DNA of 64,000 nucleotides from an uncultured Castellaniella sp. (GTDB lineage Bacteria > Pseudomonadota > Gammaproteobacteria > Burkholderiales > Burkholderiaceae_B), in NCBI RefSeq assembly GCF_937988725.1, contig NZ_CALKHS010000004.1, forward strand, positions 248,001-312,000. Direction: 5' to 3'. A model generated the notes under the pieces. The model was not told the DNA's origin, searched no databases, and was given only the letters and a program-made list of their open reading frames with translations. Of this stretch, positions 40,345 to 49,067 are shown in pieces. Numbering within the stretch: position 1 is the first letter of the stretch; each line of letters begins with the position of its first letter. The translations under genes and the position numbers were made by a program.

Positions 40345-42491
40345 CCGACGACTCCCTGCGCCGGGAACTGCTGGACCTGCGGGCCGAAATCGAAGCCCAT
40401 AATCACCGCTATTACGTGCTGGACGAGCCGGCCGTGTCCGACGCGCAGTACGACCGGCTGATGAACCGGCTTCAGGAGATCGAACAGGAACACCCCGACT
40501 GGGTGACGCCGGACTCCCCCACCCAGCGGGTCGGGGCTTCTCCCTCGGGGCATTTCGCGCCGGTGCGTCATGCGGTGCGCATGCTGTCCCTGGGCAATGC
40601 CTTCGAAGACCAGGACATCCAGGCCTTCGACGACCGGGTGACGGCCATCCTGGCCGAATCCGGGCTGTTGAATGAGCCCGGACACGGGGCGGTCACCGCG
40701 GACTGCCTCGTGCCTGACGAACCCGAACCGCCCGCAAGCGGCGACGCGGACGAGCTGCGCCGCAAAGCGCCGATCCCGGGCGTGGACTACGTGGCGGAAT
40801 ACAAGTTCGACGGCCTGGCCGTCAACCTGCGGTACGAGCAGGGCCATCTGGTCCAGGCCGCCACCCGGGGCGACGGCTCCGAGGGCGAGGACATCACCGC
40901 GAACATCCGCACCCTGCGTTCCGTGCCGCTGCGCCTGCGCGGCGACGCCGCGCCCGCCGTGCTGGAAGTGCGGGGCGAGGTCCTGATGACGCGGGCGGAT
41001 TTCGCCCGCCTGAACGAACAGCAGCTGTCCCGGGGGGACAAGCCCTTCGTCAATCCGCGCAACGCGGCCGCCGGCAGCCTGCGCCAGCTGGATCCGCGCG
41101 TGACGGCGGCGCGGCCGCTGCGCTTCTACGCCTATGGCTGGGGGCAGATCCGGGACGCCGCGGGGCGCGATCTGCAGCCGCAGGCCACCCATGCCGCCAT
41201 GCTGGATTGGCTGGCGGCGTTCGGCTTCGCCGTCAGCCCGGGGCGCCGGCGTTGCCGGGGCGCGGCGCAACTGCTGCGTTTCTATGCTTCGGTCGGTTCG
41301 GAACGGTCCGGGCTACCCTACGATATCGACGGGGTGGTCTACAAGGTCAATGACCTGCGCGCCCAGGAAGTGCTGGGCTTCGTGGCGCGGGCGCCGCGCT
41401 TTGCGATCGCGCACAAATTCCCGGCCCAGGAGGAAACCACCCGCCTGGTCGGCATCGAGGTCCAGGTCGGGCGCACCGGGGCGCTGACGCCCGTGGCGCG
41501 GCTGCAGCCGGTCTTCGTGGGCGGCGTCACCGTCACGAATGCGACCTTGCACAACGAGGACGAGATCCACCGCAAGGACATCCGCATCGGCGACACGGTG
41601 GTCGTGCGCCGCGCCGGAGACGTGATTCCCGAAGTGGTCGGGCCGGTGCTGGACTTGCGGCCGGCGGACGCCCTGCCGTTCGATCTGCTGGCCGCCTGCC
41701 CGGTCTGTCCGGTCTGCGGGTCCGCGGTGGAACGGCCCGAGGGCGAGGCCATCACCCGCTGCACGGGCGGCCTGTTCTGCCCCGCCCAGCGCAAGCAGAC
41801 CCTGTGGCATGCTGCCAGCCGCAAGGCCCTGGACATCGACGGCCTGGGAGACAAGCTGATCGAACAACTGGTCGATGGCGGCCGGGTGCGCACCCTGGCC
41901 GACCTGTACGGCCTGACCGAGCTGGAACTGTCCACGTATCCGCGCATGGGGCGGAAATCGGCTCAGAACCTGGTGCAGGCCATCGATCAGAGCCGCCGCC
42001 CGCCGCTGTCGCGGCTGCTGTATGCCCTGGGCATCCGCCACGTGGGCGAAACGACGGCGCGCGACGTGGCGCGCCATTTCGGCTCCATGCAGGCCATCAT
42101 GGACGCTTCCGAGGATCAGCTGCTGCAGGTGCCCGACGTGGGGCCGGTGGTGGCGGCTTCCATTCGCCGCTTCTTTGCCGAAGCGCATAACCGCGAGGTC
42201 GTCGCCGCGCTGCAGGCGGCGGGTGTGGAGCCGCAGGCCGATGCCGCTCCGGCCGGCGCGAAGCCCCTGGCCGGCAAGACGCTGGTGCTGACCGGCACGC
42301 TGCCCGCGCTGACGCGCGACGAGGCCACCCGCCGGATCCTCGCGGCGGGCGGCAAGGTCAGCGGTTCGGTGTCGCGCAAGACCGCCTGGGTGGTGGCCGG
42401 CGAGGAAGCCGGCAGCAAGCTCGCCAAGGCGGAAGAATTGGGCGTCGCCGTCCTGGACGAAGCCGGCCTGCTGAAATTGCTGGAGCATTGA
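40341..42491 (+). CDS. ligA: NAD-dependent DNA ligase LigA
   Basis: A 716-residue ligase, longer than the 671 of E. coli. The adenylated lysine is Lys155 in EYKFDG; TRGDGSEGED follows; four zinc cysteines lie in CPVCGS...CTGGLFC; helix-hairpin-helix repeats and a C-terminal BRCT domain (about 640-716) complete it. Between the N-terminal Ia domain and the KFDG motif there is an extra segment at about 107-147 (Pro, Glu, Asp rich). Start is GTG 40341, overlapping zipA by 4 bp. A strong bidirectional terminator follows. Confidence 0.96.
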   Translation: MTDDSLRRELLDLRAEIEAHNHRYYVLDEPAVSDAQYDRLMNRLQEIEQEHPDWVTPDSPTQRVGASPSGHFAPVRHAVRMLSLGNAFEDQDIQAFDDRVTAILAESGLLNEPGHGAVTADCLVPDEPEPPASGDADELRRKAPIPGVDYVAEYKFDGLAVNLRYEQGHLVQAATRGDGSEGEDITANIRTLRSVPLRLRGDAAPAVLEVRGEVLMTRADFARLNEQQLSRGDKPFVNPRNAAAGSLRQLDPRVTAARPLRFYAYGWGQIRDAAGRDLQPQATHAAMLDWLAAFGFAVSPGRRRCRGAAQLLRFYASVGSERSGLPYDIDGVVYKVNDLRAQEVLGFVARAPRFAIAHKFPAQEETTRLVGIEVQVGRTGALTPVARLQPVFVGGVTVTNATLHNEDEIHRKDIRIGDTVVVRRAGDVIPEVVGPVLDLRPADALPFDLLAACPVCPVCGSAVERPEGEAITRCTGGLFCPAQRKQTLWHAASRKALDIDGLGDKLIEQLVDGGRVRTLADLYGLTELELSTYPRMGRKSAQNLVQAIDQSRRPPLSRLLYALGIRHVGETTARDVARHFGSMQAIMDASEDQLLQVPDVGPVVAASIRRFFAEAHNREVVAALQAAGVEPQADAAPAGAKPLAGKTLVLTGTLPALTRDEATRRILAAGGKVSGSVSRKTAWVVAGEEAGSKLAKAEELGVAVLDEAGLLKLLEH

Positions 42492-42518
42492 CGCGCGGCG
42501 GGCCGGTATGGGCCGCGC

Positions 42519-42564
42519 AAAAAAGCAGCGGGGCGGTCTTCCCCAGGAAGACCGCCCCGTTTTT
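42519..42564. terminator. Bidirectional intrinsic terminator between ligA and par27
   Basis: A 14-bp perfect stem, 42529-42542 with 42546-42559 (core GGGGCGGTCTTCC), with a 3-nt loop, is followed by TTTTT on the plus strand and preceded by A6 (42519-42524), which is a T-run for the minus strand. It ends both convergent operons. Confidence 0.88.
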
Positions 42565-42580
42565 ACCTGCCGATGGCGGA

Positions 42581-43375
42581 TTACTTGGCTGCGGTGTTGT
42601 CCACGATCTTGGCGTCCTTCATCAGGCCTTTCTGGTAGTCGCCCAGAGCCTGCTGGCGCATCATTTCTTCCAGCTGGGGCTTGGCTTCCTCGAAGGACGG
42701 GAAAGCGACGGGGCGCTCGTCCTCGACCTGGATCACGTGCCAGCCGAACTGGGTCTTGACGGGTTCGCTGCTGATCTCGCCCTTCTTCATGCTTTCCACG
42801 GCCTTGGCGAATTCGGGCACGTAGTTGCTGGTCGGGCCCCAGCCCAGCTCGCCGCCGTTCTTGCCGCTGCCGGTGTCGATGGAGTCTTTCTTCGCGGCGG
42901 CTTCGAAGGTGGTCTTCTTGGCCTTGATGGACTTGATCAGGGACTTGGCCTGGTCTTCTTCCTTGACCAGGATGTGACGCAGCTTGTATTCCTTGCGGTC
43001 GGCCTGTTCGGCCTTGAGGGTGTCGTATTCCTTCTTCATGTCCGCGTCGGTGACGGGATGATCCTTCAGGTACTTCGCCATCAGGGCGCGCACCAGGATG
43101 CTTTGCGACGCCAGCTCGGTTTCCTGCTGGACGGCGGGATCCTTCTGCAGTCCGGCCTTTTCGGCGGCCTGGACGGCGACCAGGCGGTTGATCATTTCCT
43201 GCTTGACCTGATCGCGCAGCTGCGGGGAATCTTGAGCGCCCTGGCTGACGAGCAGGCTGACGAACTGGTCGAACTTGGCCTGGGAAATCCCCTGGCCGTT
43301 GACCGTGACGAGATCCTTGGCGTAGACCGGCAGAGCCAGAGAGCAGGCCAGGGCCACAACAGCAATACGTTTCAT
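42581..43375 (-). CDS. Periplasmic parvulin-type peptidyl-prolyl isomerase (Par27-like)
   Basis: A 264-residue secreted PPIase. Signal peptide MKRIAVVALACSLALPVYA, a SurA-like N-terminal helical region, then a rotamase domain with YKLRHILVKEED, GGELGWGPTSNYVPEF and TQFGWHVIQVED. Length and sequence style match Bordetella Par27, an outer-membrane protein chaperone with PPIase activity. It is the last gene of an operon; ATG 43375 overlaps the bolA stop by 4 bp. Confidence 0.92.
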   Translation of the reverse strand: MKRIAVVALACSLALPVYAKDLVTVNGQGISQAKFDQFVSLLVSQGAQDSPQLRDQVKQEMINRLVAVQAAEKAGLQKDPAVQQETELASQSILVRALMAKYLKDHPVTDADMKKEYDTLKAEQADRKEYKLRHILVKEEDQAKSLIKSIKAKKTTFEAAAKKDSIDTGSGKNGGELGWGPTSNYVPEFAKAVESMKKGEISSEPVKTQFGWHVIQVEDERPVAFPSFEEAKPQLEEMMRQQALGDYQKGLMKDAKIVDNTAAK

Positions 43376-43674
43376 GAAAGTCCTTGGTTGGGGGAAATGC
43401 TGGCCTCGATGGCCAATGCGTGAATCGGATGAGGCATCAGATCCCGCACGCAATCATACACAAGGCGATGGCGTGCGAGAGTTCCGAGCCCCTCGAACTG
43501 TTTGGACGCGATCCGGACCCGAAAGTGCCGCGCGCCGCCCCGGGCGCCCGCATGTCCGGCGTGGAGGTGGGATTCGTCGATGAGGTCCAGCGTGTCCGGA
43601 TCCAGGACCTGCAGCCGCGCCTGCAGCTGCTGGCGCAGATCTTCCGCTGAAGCGGGCGCCGAGGCTGTCGTCAT
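43372..43674 (-). CDS. bolA: BolA family protein
   Basis: A 100-residue BolA-like protein with DESHLHAGHAG and the helix-turn-helix-like segment FEGLGTLARHRLVYDCVRDL ending near HALAI. BolA proteins partner with monothiol glutaredoxins in Fe-S trafficking and affect morphology. ATGA overlaps link it to yciB upstream and par27 downstream. The BolA family is clear; which paralogue group is not. Confidence 0.9.
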   Translation of the reverse strand: MTTASAPASAEDLRQQLQARLQVLDPDTLDLIDESHLHAGHAGARGGARHFRVRIASKQFEGLGTLARHRLVYDCVRDLMPHPIHALAIEASISPNQGLS

Positions 43675-44252
43675 GAGGCGTCCGTGTCCTTGGCGGGCGC
43701 GGAATCCGCCTGCGCGTCGGCCTGGATGTGCCGGCCCAGCCACACCGACTGCACGACGACGAACAGCAGCAGCAGGATCATCAGGCCGAAGACCTTGAAA
43801 TTCACCCACTGCGATTCGGTGAACCGGCCGGAAAACGCCACGTACAGGTTCAGCGCCCCGGATGCGACGAAGAACGCCGCCCAGCTGTCGTTCAGGCGGG
43901 CCCAGGCGCGGTCGGGCAGGGCGATCTTCTCGCCCATCAGCCGGCGCATCAGATTGCGGCCCGTCAGGACGCGGGAGCCCAGCAGGATGGCCGCGAACAG
44001 CCAGTACAGGACGGTCGGCTTCCACTTGATGAAGGTATCGTCGTGGAACAGCAGCGTGGCCCCGCCGAACACCACGATCACGGTCAGATTGATCCAGTGG
44101 GTGCCTTCGATGGCGCGGTGCGTCAGCCGCAGCCAGACGATCTGGGCGATGGCCGCCGCCATGGCGACGCCCGTCGCGACATAGATGTCGGCAAAGCGGA
44201 AAGCCACGAAAAACAGGATCAGGGGGAACAGGTCGAAAAGAAATTTTTTCAT
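43671..44252 (-). CDS. yciB: Septation protein A / inner membrane protein YciB
   Basis: A 193-residue membrane protein with about five or six hydrophobic helices. The start MKKFLFDLFPLILFFVAF and the segments WINLTVIVVFGGATLLFHDD, KWKPTVLYWLFA and WVNFKVFGL are YciB hallmarks. The family affects cell envelope elongation and septation. The start is fixed by the ATGA overlap with msrB (44249-44252). Confidence 0.93.
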   Translation of the reverse strand: MKKFLFDLFPLILFFVAFRFADIYVATGVAMAAAIAQIVWLRLTHRAIEGTHWINLTVIVVFGGATLLFHDDTFIKWKPTVLYWLFAAILLGSRVLTGRNLMRRLMGEKIALPDRAWARLNDSWAAFFVASGALNLYVAFSGRFTESQWVNFKVFGLMILLLLFVVVQSVWLGRHIQADAQADSAPAKDTDAS

Positions 44253-44644
44253 TCGGCCGGGATGAATTTGAGGGAAAGGGAATTGATGCAGTAGCGCAGG
44301 CCGGTCGGCGCGGGGCCGTCGGGAAAGACGTGGCCCAGATGGGCGCCGCAGGCGGCGCACAGCGTTTCGATGCGGACCATGCCGTGGCTGGTGTCGCGTT
44401 CTTCGCGGATGGCGTCCGGGCGGATCGGTTCGAAGTAGCTGGGCCAGCCGCAGCCGGCGTCGAATTTGGTGTCGGAGACGAACAGCGGCGTGCCGCAGCA
44501 CACGCACACGTAGGTGCCGGCCTGGGTGTTGTCCCAGTAGCGGCCGGTGAAAGGGCGTTCGGTGTGTTTCAGGCGGGTGACGGCGAATTCATCCGGCGAC
44601 AGCTGCGCGCGCCATTGGGCGTCGGTGCGATTGACCTTGTCCAC
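44249..44644 (-). CDS. msrB: Peptide-methionine (R)-S-oxide reductase MsrB
   Basis: A 131-residue MsrB. Zinc cysteines pair in YVCVCCGTPL and LCAACGAHLG; GCGWPSY and the catalytic Cys in RYCINSLSLKF are intact. It repairs methionine-R-sulfoxide. The start is uncertain: I use GTG 44644, which gives the family length; the frame is open back to TTG 44776 but no ATG lies between. A GATACT hexamer sits 9 nt before the GTG. First gene of the msrB-yciB-bolA-par27 operon. Confidence 0.88.
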   Translation of the reverse strand: MDKVNRTDAQWRAQLSPDEFAVTRLKHTERPFTGRYWDNTQAGTYVCVCCGTPLFVSDTKFDAGCGWPSYFEPIRPDAIREERDTSHGMVRIETLCAACGAHLGHVFPDGPAPTGLRYCINSLSLKFIPAE

Positions 44645-44929
44645 AAAAAAACCAGTATCGGGTCTCTGAATCAGTAACTCGTTTATCTTAAACGACTTTT
44701 CCTCCCCTGTCCCCGGGCTGTCACCTCGGGTTTCATTTCGGCGGCCGGGGTCTCGGATGGACGTATTCAGCAGCAAATTGCGTCAGCCTGCGATAATATG
44801 ACGCCCGATCACGATTCATGCTGAAAACGGGCTGATTTGTCATCGGGAATTGCACAGATGCGCGGGTCCGCCCGTCCGCCTGGGGCCCCGATGCGCAAGC
44901 GCGGCGAATAAAAACCTACGGAGACAACC
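44645..44929. other. Intergenic region msrB / livJ-type gene
   Basis: The longest gene-free stretch, 285 bp, between divergent genes. It holds GGGGAGGAAAA about 60 nt before the msrB start (minus strand) and a GATAATATG stretch at 44792-44800 that could belong to a plus-strand promoter. I see no small gene or clear operator. Confidence 0.4.
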
Positions 44930-46099
44930 ATGACATTTGCACGTTCCTTCCGCCTGACCCTGGGCGCTGCCGCCCTGCTGGCCGCCTTGCCCCTGGCCGT
45001 CTCGGCCCAGATCAAGGTCGGCGTGACCGTGTCGGCCACCGGGCCGGCCGCCTCGCTGGGCATCCCTGAGCGCGATACGGTCGCGCTGCTGCCGACGCAG
45101 ATCGGCGGCGAGCAGGTCCAGTACATCGTGCTGGACGACGCCACCGACACCACGCAGGCGGTCAAGAACATCCGCAAGTTCACGGCCGACGATCATGTGG
45201 ACGTGGTGCTGGGCACGTCGGTGACGCCCGCGTCCCTGGCCATGTCGGACGTGGCGGCCGAGACCGGCACGCCCATGATCAGCGTGGCCGCCAACGCCAA
45301 GCTGGTCGAGCCGGTGGACGGTCCGCGCAAATGGATCTTCAAGACGCCCCAGAACGACGCCCTGATGGCCGGCGCGCTGGCCGACGCCATGGTCAAGCAG
45401 AAGGTGAAGACCCTGGGCTTCATCGGCTTCAGCGACGCCTACGGCGACGGCTGGCTGCAGGAAATGAAGGCCGCCGCCCAGGCCAAGGGCATCAAGGTCG
45501 TGGCCGCCGAACGTTTCGCCCGCCCCGACACCAGCGTCACGGGCCAGGTGCTGAAGCTGCTGGCCGCCAAGCCGGACGGCATCCTGATCGCGGCGTCGGG
45601 CACGCCGGTGGCGCTGCCGCAGCGTGAACTGGTCGAGCGCGGCTACAAGGGCCAGATCTACCAGACCCACGGCGCGGCCAACAACGACGTGCTGCGGGTC
45701 TGCGGCAAGGCCTGCGAAGGCATGATCCTGCCCGCCGGGCCCTTGCTGGTGGCCGCGCAGCTGCCCGACAGCAATCCGGTGAAAAAGAGCGCCCTGGTCT
45801 ATGTGCAGGCCTACGAAGGCAAGTACGGCGCCGGGACGACCAACACCTTCGGCGGCCACATGTGGGACGCCGGCCGGCTGATCAACGATGCGATCCCGCG
45901 CGCGCTGAAGACCGGCGCCAAGCCGGGCACGCCGGAATTCCGTTCGGCGCTGCGCGACGCCCTGGAGCAGGTCAAGGAATTGCCGGCTTCCCAGGGAATC
46001 TTCACCATGAGCCCGACGGACCATGCCGGCCTGGACACGCGCGGCCGCGTGATGGTCAAGGTCGTCAATGGCAAGTGGACCTACCAGCCGGACCTGTAA
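44930..46099 (+). CDS. Branched-chain-type ABC solute-binding protein, cluster 1
   Basis: A 389-residue periplasmic LivK-type binding protein. Signal peptide ends near VSA-Q (residue 26); the mature part begins IKVGVTVSATGPAASLG, typical of the family, and contains GDAYGDGW-like and GGHMWDAG segments. GGAGA lies upstream of the ATG. It is the first gene of a five-gene transporter cluster. The ligand may be a branched-chain amino acid, another amino acid, an amide or an organic acid. Confidence 0.9.
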   Translation: MTFARSFRLTLGAAALLAALPLAVSAQIKVGVTVSATGPAASLGIPERDTVALLPTQIGGEQVQYIVLDDATDTTQAVKNIRKFTADDHVDVVLGTSVTPASLAMSDVAAETGTPMISVAANAKLVEPVDGPRKWIFKTPQNDALMAGALADAMVKQKVKTLGFIGFSDAYGDGWLQEMKAAAQAKGIKVVAAERFARPDTSVTGQVLKLLAAKPDGILIAASGTPVALPQRELVERGYKGQIYQTHGAANNDVLRVCGKACEGMILPAGPLLVAAQLPDSNPVKKSALVYVQAYEGKYGAGTTNTFGGHMWDAGRLINDAIPRALKTGAKPGTPEFRSALRDALEQVKELPASQGIFTMSPTDHAGLDTRGRVMVKVVNGKWTYQPDL

Positions 46100-46165
46100 G
46101 CTCATGACGCAAGGCGGTTCTGGCCGCGCCGCAAGGCAGGGGCGCATTCACGGGGCGGGGCGAGC

Positions 46166-47203
46166 ATGGATCTGACGATCGTACTGATCCTGCTGCAGGA
46201 CGGCATCCTGAACGGGGCCATCTACGCCCTGCTGGGCCTGGCGCTGGTGCTGGTGTTCCTGGTGACCCGGGTCATCCTGATCCCGCAGGGTGAATTCGTC
46301 ACCTTCGGCGCCCTGTCGCTGGCTTTCCTGGCCAACGGCAAGGTGCCGGGCACGGCGCTCCTGCTGGTGCTGATGGGCGGCCTGGTCTGCCTGTTCGAAG
46401 CCGTGTCCGCCTGGCGCGGGCATCAGTGGCGCGGTTACGGCCGCACGCTGCTCTGGGCGCTGGTCCTGCCCCTGGTCCTGTGGATGCTGGCGCCGCGCGT
46501 GGCGGCGCCGGGGACGCCCGTGCCGCTGCAGGTGCTGTTCGCCCTGGCGCTGGTCATCCCCATGGGGCCGATGATCTATCGCCTGGTGTACCAGCCGGTC
46601 GAGCAGGCCAGCGTGCTGGTCCTGCTGATCATCTCGGTGGCCGTGCATTTCGCCTTGACGGGCCTGGGACTGCTGTTCTTCGGCGCCGAGGGCTGGCGCA
46701 CGCCGGCGCTGGTCGAGGGCAGCGTGCAGATCGGTCCTGTGCAATGGACGGCCCAGACCTTCGCCGTGCTGGGCCTGTGCGTCGTCCTGATCGCCGCGCT
46801 GTGGCTGTTCTTCAGCCGCACCCTGTATGGCCGTGCCCTGCGGGCGACCGCTGTCAATCGCCGGGGCGCCCGGTTGGTGGGCATCAGCACGCGGGTCGCG
46901 GGCAGCCTGACCTTCACCCTGGCCGCGGCCATCGGCGCCCTGTCGGGCATGCTGATCGCCGCCATCACCACCATCTACTATGACACCGGCTTCCTGATCG
47001 GGCTGAAAGGCTTCGTCGCCGCCATCTTCGGCGGCCTGGTCAGCTACCCGATCGCGGCGGCGGGCGCCCTGTTCGTCGGCATCCTCGAAGCCTTTTCCTC
47101 GTTCTGGGCCAGCCCCTTCAAGGAAGCGATCGTGTTCACCCTGATCATCCCGGTGCTGCTGTGGCGCTCGTTCGGCAGCGTGCATCTGGATGAGGAGGAC
47201 TGA
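46166..47203 (+). CDS. livH: Branched-chain-type ABC permease LivH, cluster 1
   Basis: A 345-residue LivH-type permease with about eight membrane helices (GILNGAIYALLGLALVLVF start, GFVAAIFGGLVSYPIAAAGA near the end). It is longer than E. coli LivH because of an extra hydrophobic stretch at about 60-130. It should dimerize with the LivM part of the next protein. It ends 4 bp before the next gene's start. Confidence 0.9.
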   Translation: MDLTIVLILLQDGILNGAIYALLGLALVLVFLVTRVILIPQGEFVTFGALSLAFLANGKVPGTALLLVLMGGLVCLFEAVSAWRGHQWRGYGRTLLWALVLPLVLWMLAPRVAAPGTPVPLQVLFALALVIPMGPMIYRLVYQPVEQASVLVLLIISVAVHFALTGLGLLFFGAEGWRTPALVEGSVQIGPVQWTAQTFAVLGLCVVLIAALWLFFSRTLYGRALRATAVNRRGARLVGISTRVAGSLTFTLAAAIGALSGMLIAAITTIYYDTGFLIGLKGFVAAIFGGLVSYPIAAAGALFVGILEAFSSFWASPFKEAIVFTLIIPVLLWRSFGSVHLDEED

Positions 47204-47207
47204 CGCG

Positions 47208-49067
47208 ATGCACCTCCTCTGGATCAAGATCCCGGCCCTGGCCGTGCTGGCATTGCTGCCCTGGATACCGGGCGTGCCGGCGTTCTGGATCACGCAGATG
47301 AATTACATCGGCCTGTACAGCCTGGTGGTCCTGGGACTGGTGCTGCTGACGGGCGTCGGCGGGCTGACCTCGTTCGGCCAGTCCGCCTTCGTCGGGCTGG
47401 GCGCGTATTCCACCGCCTGGCTGACGACGGCCATGGGGGTGTCGCCCTGGCTGGGCCTGCTGGCGGGCCTGGCGCTGACCTGCCTGGTGGCCTACGGGTT
47501 GGGCGTCATCACCCTGCGCCTGTCCGGCCACTATCTGCCCCTGTGCACCCTGGCCTGGTGCCTGGCCTTGTATTACCTGTATGGCAATCTGGATTTCCTC
47601 GGGCGCTACGACGGCATCGCCGGCATTCCGCCCCTGAGGCTGGGCGGCTGGTCGCTGGCGGCCGGCCAATCCATGTACCTGCTGATCTGGCTGGTGCTGC
47701 TGCTGGCCCTGTGGGCCACGCACAACCTGCTGGATTCCCGCGCGGGGCGCGCGATCCGCGCCTTGCGCAGCGGATCCATGGCGGAATCGTTCGGCGTCGA
47801 TCTGGCGCACTACAAAGTCGTGATCTTCGTCTATGCGGCCCTGCTGGGCAGCGTGTCGGGCTGGCTGTATGCGCACATGCAGCGGGCCGTCAGCCCCAGC
47901 CCCTTCGGCCTGGGGTATGGCATCGAATACTTGTTCATGGCGGTGGTGGGCGGCGCCGGCAGCGTCTGGGGCGCGGTGGCCGGCGCCGCCGCCATCCTGA
48001 TCGTCAAGGACCAGCTGCAGAATCTGCTGCCCAAGCTGGTCGGCAACGGCGTCAACCTGGAATTGCTGGCATTCGGGGTGCTGATGATCCTGGTGCTGCA
48101 GTACGCCCGCGACGGCCTGTGGCCGGTGCTGGCCCGGATCGGCCAGTGGCTGGGCGGGCGTGCGTCCGACGGCGCGCCGGCCCGTTCGCGGCCGGCAGCG
48201 GCGGCGGACCTGCCGCATCGGCCCTTGCCGCCCGCCGGGCAGGTGGTGCTGGAAGTCGACCGCGTCCGCAAGGAATTCGGCGGACTGGTGGCGGTGAACG
48301 ACATCAGCTTCCAGTTGCGAGCCGGGGAGATCATGGGGCTGATCGGCCCCAACGGCGCGGGCAAGAGCACGACCTTCAATCTGATCAGCGGCGTCCTGCC
48401 GCTCAGCGGCGGCCAGGTGCGGTTCATGGGGGACCGCATCGACGGCCGCCCGGCCCACGACATCGCCCGCCGGGGCCTGGTGCGCAGCTTCCAGCACGTG
48501 CAGCTGCTGCCGGACATGACGGTGCTGGACAACGCCGCCCTGGGCGCGCACCTGCGCAGCCGCGCCGGCGTGGTCGCGGCGGCGCTGCGGCTGGACCGCG
48601 CCAGCGAGGCGTCCCTGCTGCAGGAAGCCGCCCGCCAGCTGGAGCGGGTGGGGCTGGGCGACGTCATGGACCAGCCCGCCGGCAGCCTGCCGCTGGGCCG
48701 CCAGCGCATCGTGGAAATCGCCCGCGCCCTGTGCGGGGACCCTGTCCTGCTGCTGCTCGACGAGCCCGCCGCCGGCCTGCGCTATCAGGAAAAACAGGCC
48801 CTGGCGGCCGTGCTGGACCAGCTGCGCCGCGAGGGCATGAGCCTGCTGCTGGTGGAACACGACATGGATTTCGTCATGAAGCTCACCGATCACCTGCTGG
48901 TCATGGATTTCGGCACCCCCCTGGCCGAAGGCGTGCCGGCCGACATCCAGGCCAACCCCGCCGTGCTGGAGGCCTATCTGGGCGGTCTGGACGATGACTG
49001 GGATCCGGTCGCGCCGGCCCCGGCGGCGGCCGGTGCGCCTGGCCTGCATCCAGGAGCGGCATCATGA
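47208..49067 (+). CDS. LivM-LivG fusion: branched-chain-type ABC permease and ATPase
   Basis: A 619-residue chain that joins permease and ATPase. Residues about 1-325 are LivM (LTSFGQSAFVGLGAYS, AVVGGAGSVWGAVAGA), a Pro/Ala linker spans about 325-350, and residues 350-600 are LivG (GPNGAGKSTTFNLISG, LLLLDEPAAG, LLLVEHDMDFV). The signature reads LPLGRQR instead of LSxGQ. ATG 47208 follows AGGAGG at a 9-nt distance; ATG 47190 is an alternative. Overlaps livF by 4 bp. Confidence 0.92.
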   Translation: MHLLWIKIPALAVLALLPWIPGVPAFWITQMNYIGLYSLVVLGLVLLTGVGGLTSFGQSAFVGLGAYSTAWLTTAMGVSPWLGLLAGLALTCLVAYGLGVITLRLSGHYLPLCTLAWCLALYYLYGNLDFLGRYDGIAGIPPLRLGGWSLAAGQSMYLLIWLVLLLALWATHNLLDSRAGRAIRALRSGSMAESFGVDLAHYKVVIFVYAALLGSVSGWLYAHMQRAVSPSPFGLGYGIEYLFMAVVGGAGSVWGAVAGAAAILIVKDQLQNLLPKLVGNGVNLELLAFGVLMILVLQYARDGLWPVLARIGQWLGGRASDGAPARSRPAAAADLPHRPLPPAGQVVLEVDRVRKEFGGLVAVNDISFQLRAGEIMGLIGPNGAGKSTTFNLISGVLPLSGGQVRFMGDRIDGRPAHDIARRGLVRSFQHVQLLPDMTVLDNAALGAHLRSRAGVVAAALRLDRASEASLLQEAARQLERVGLGDVMDQPAGSLPLGRQRIVEIARALCGDPVLLLLDEPAAGLRYQEKQALAAVLDQLRREGMSLLLVEHDMDFVMKLTDHLLVMDFGTPLAEGVPADIQANPAVLEAYLGGLDDDWDPVAPAPAAAGAPGLHPGAAS

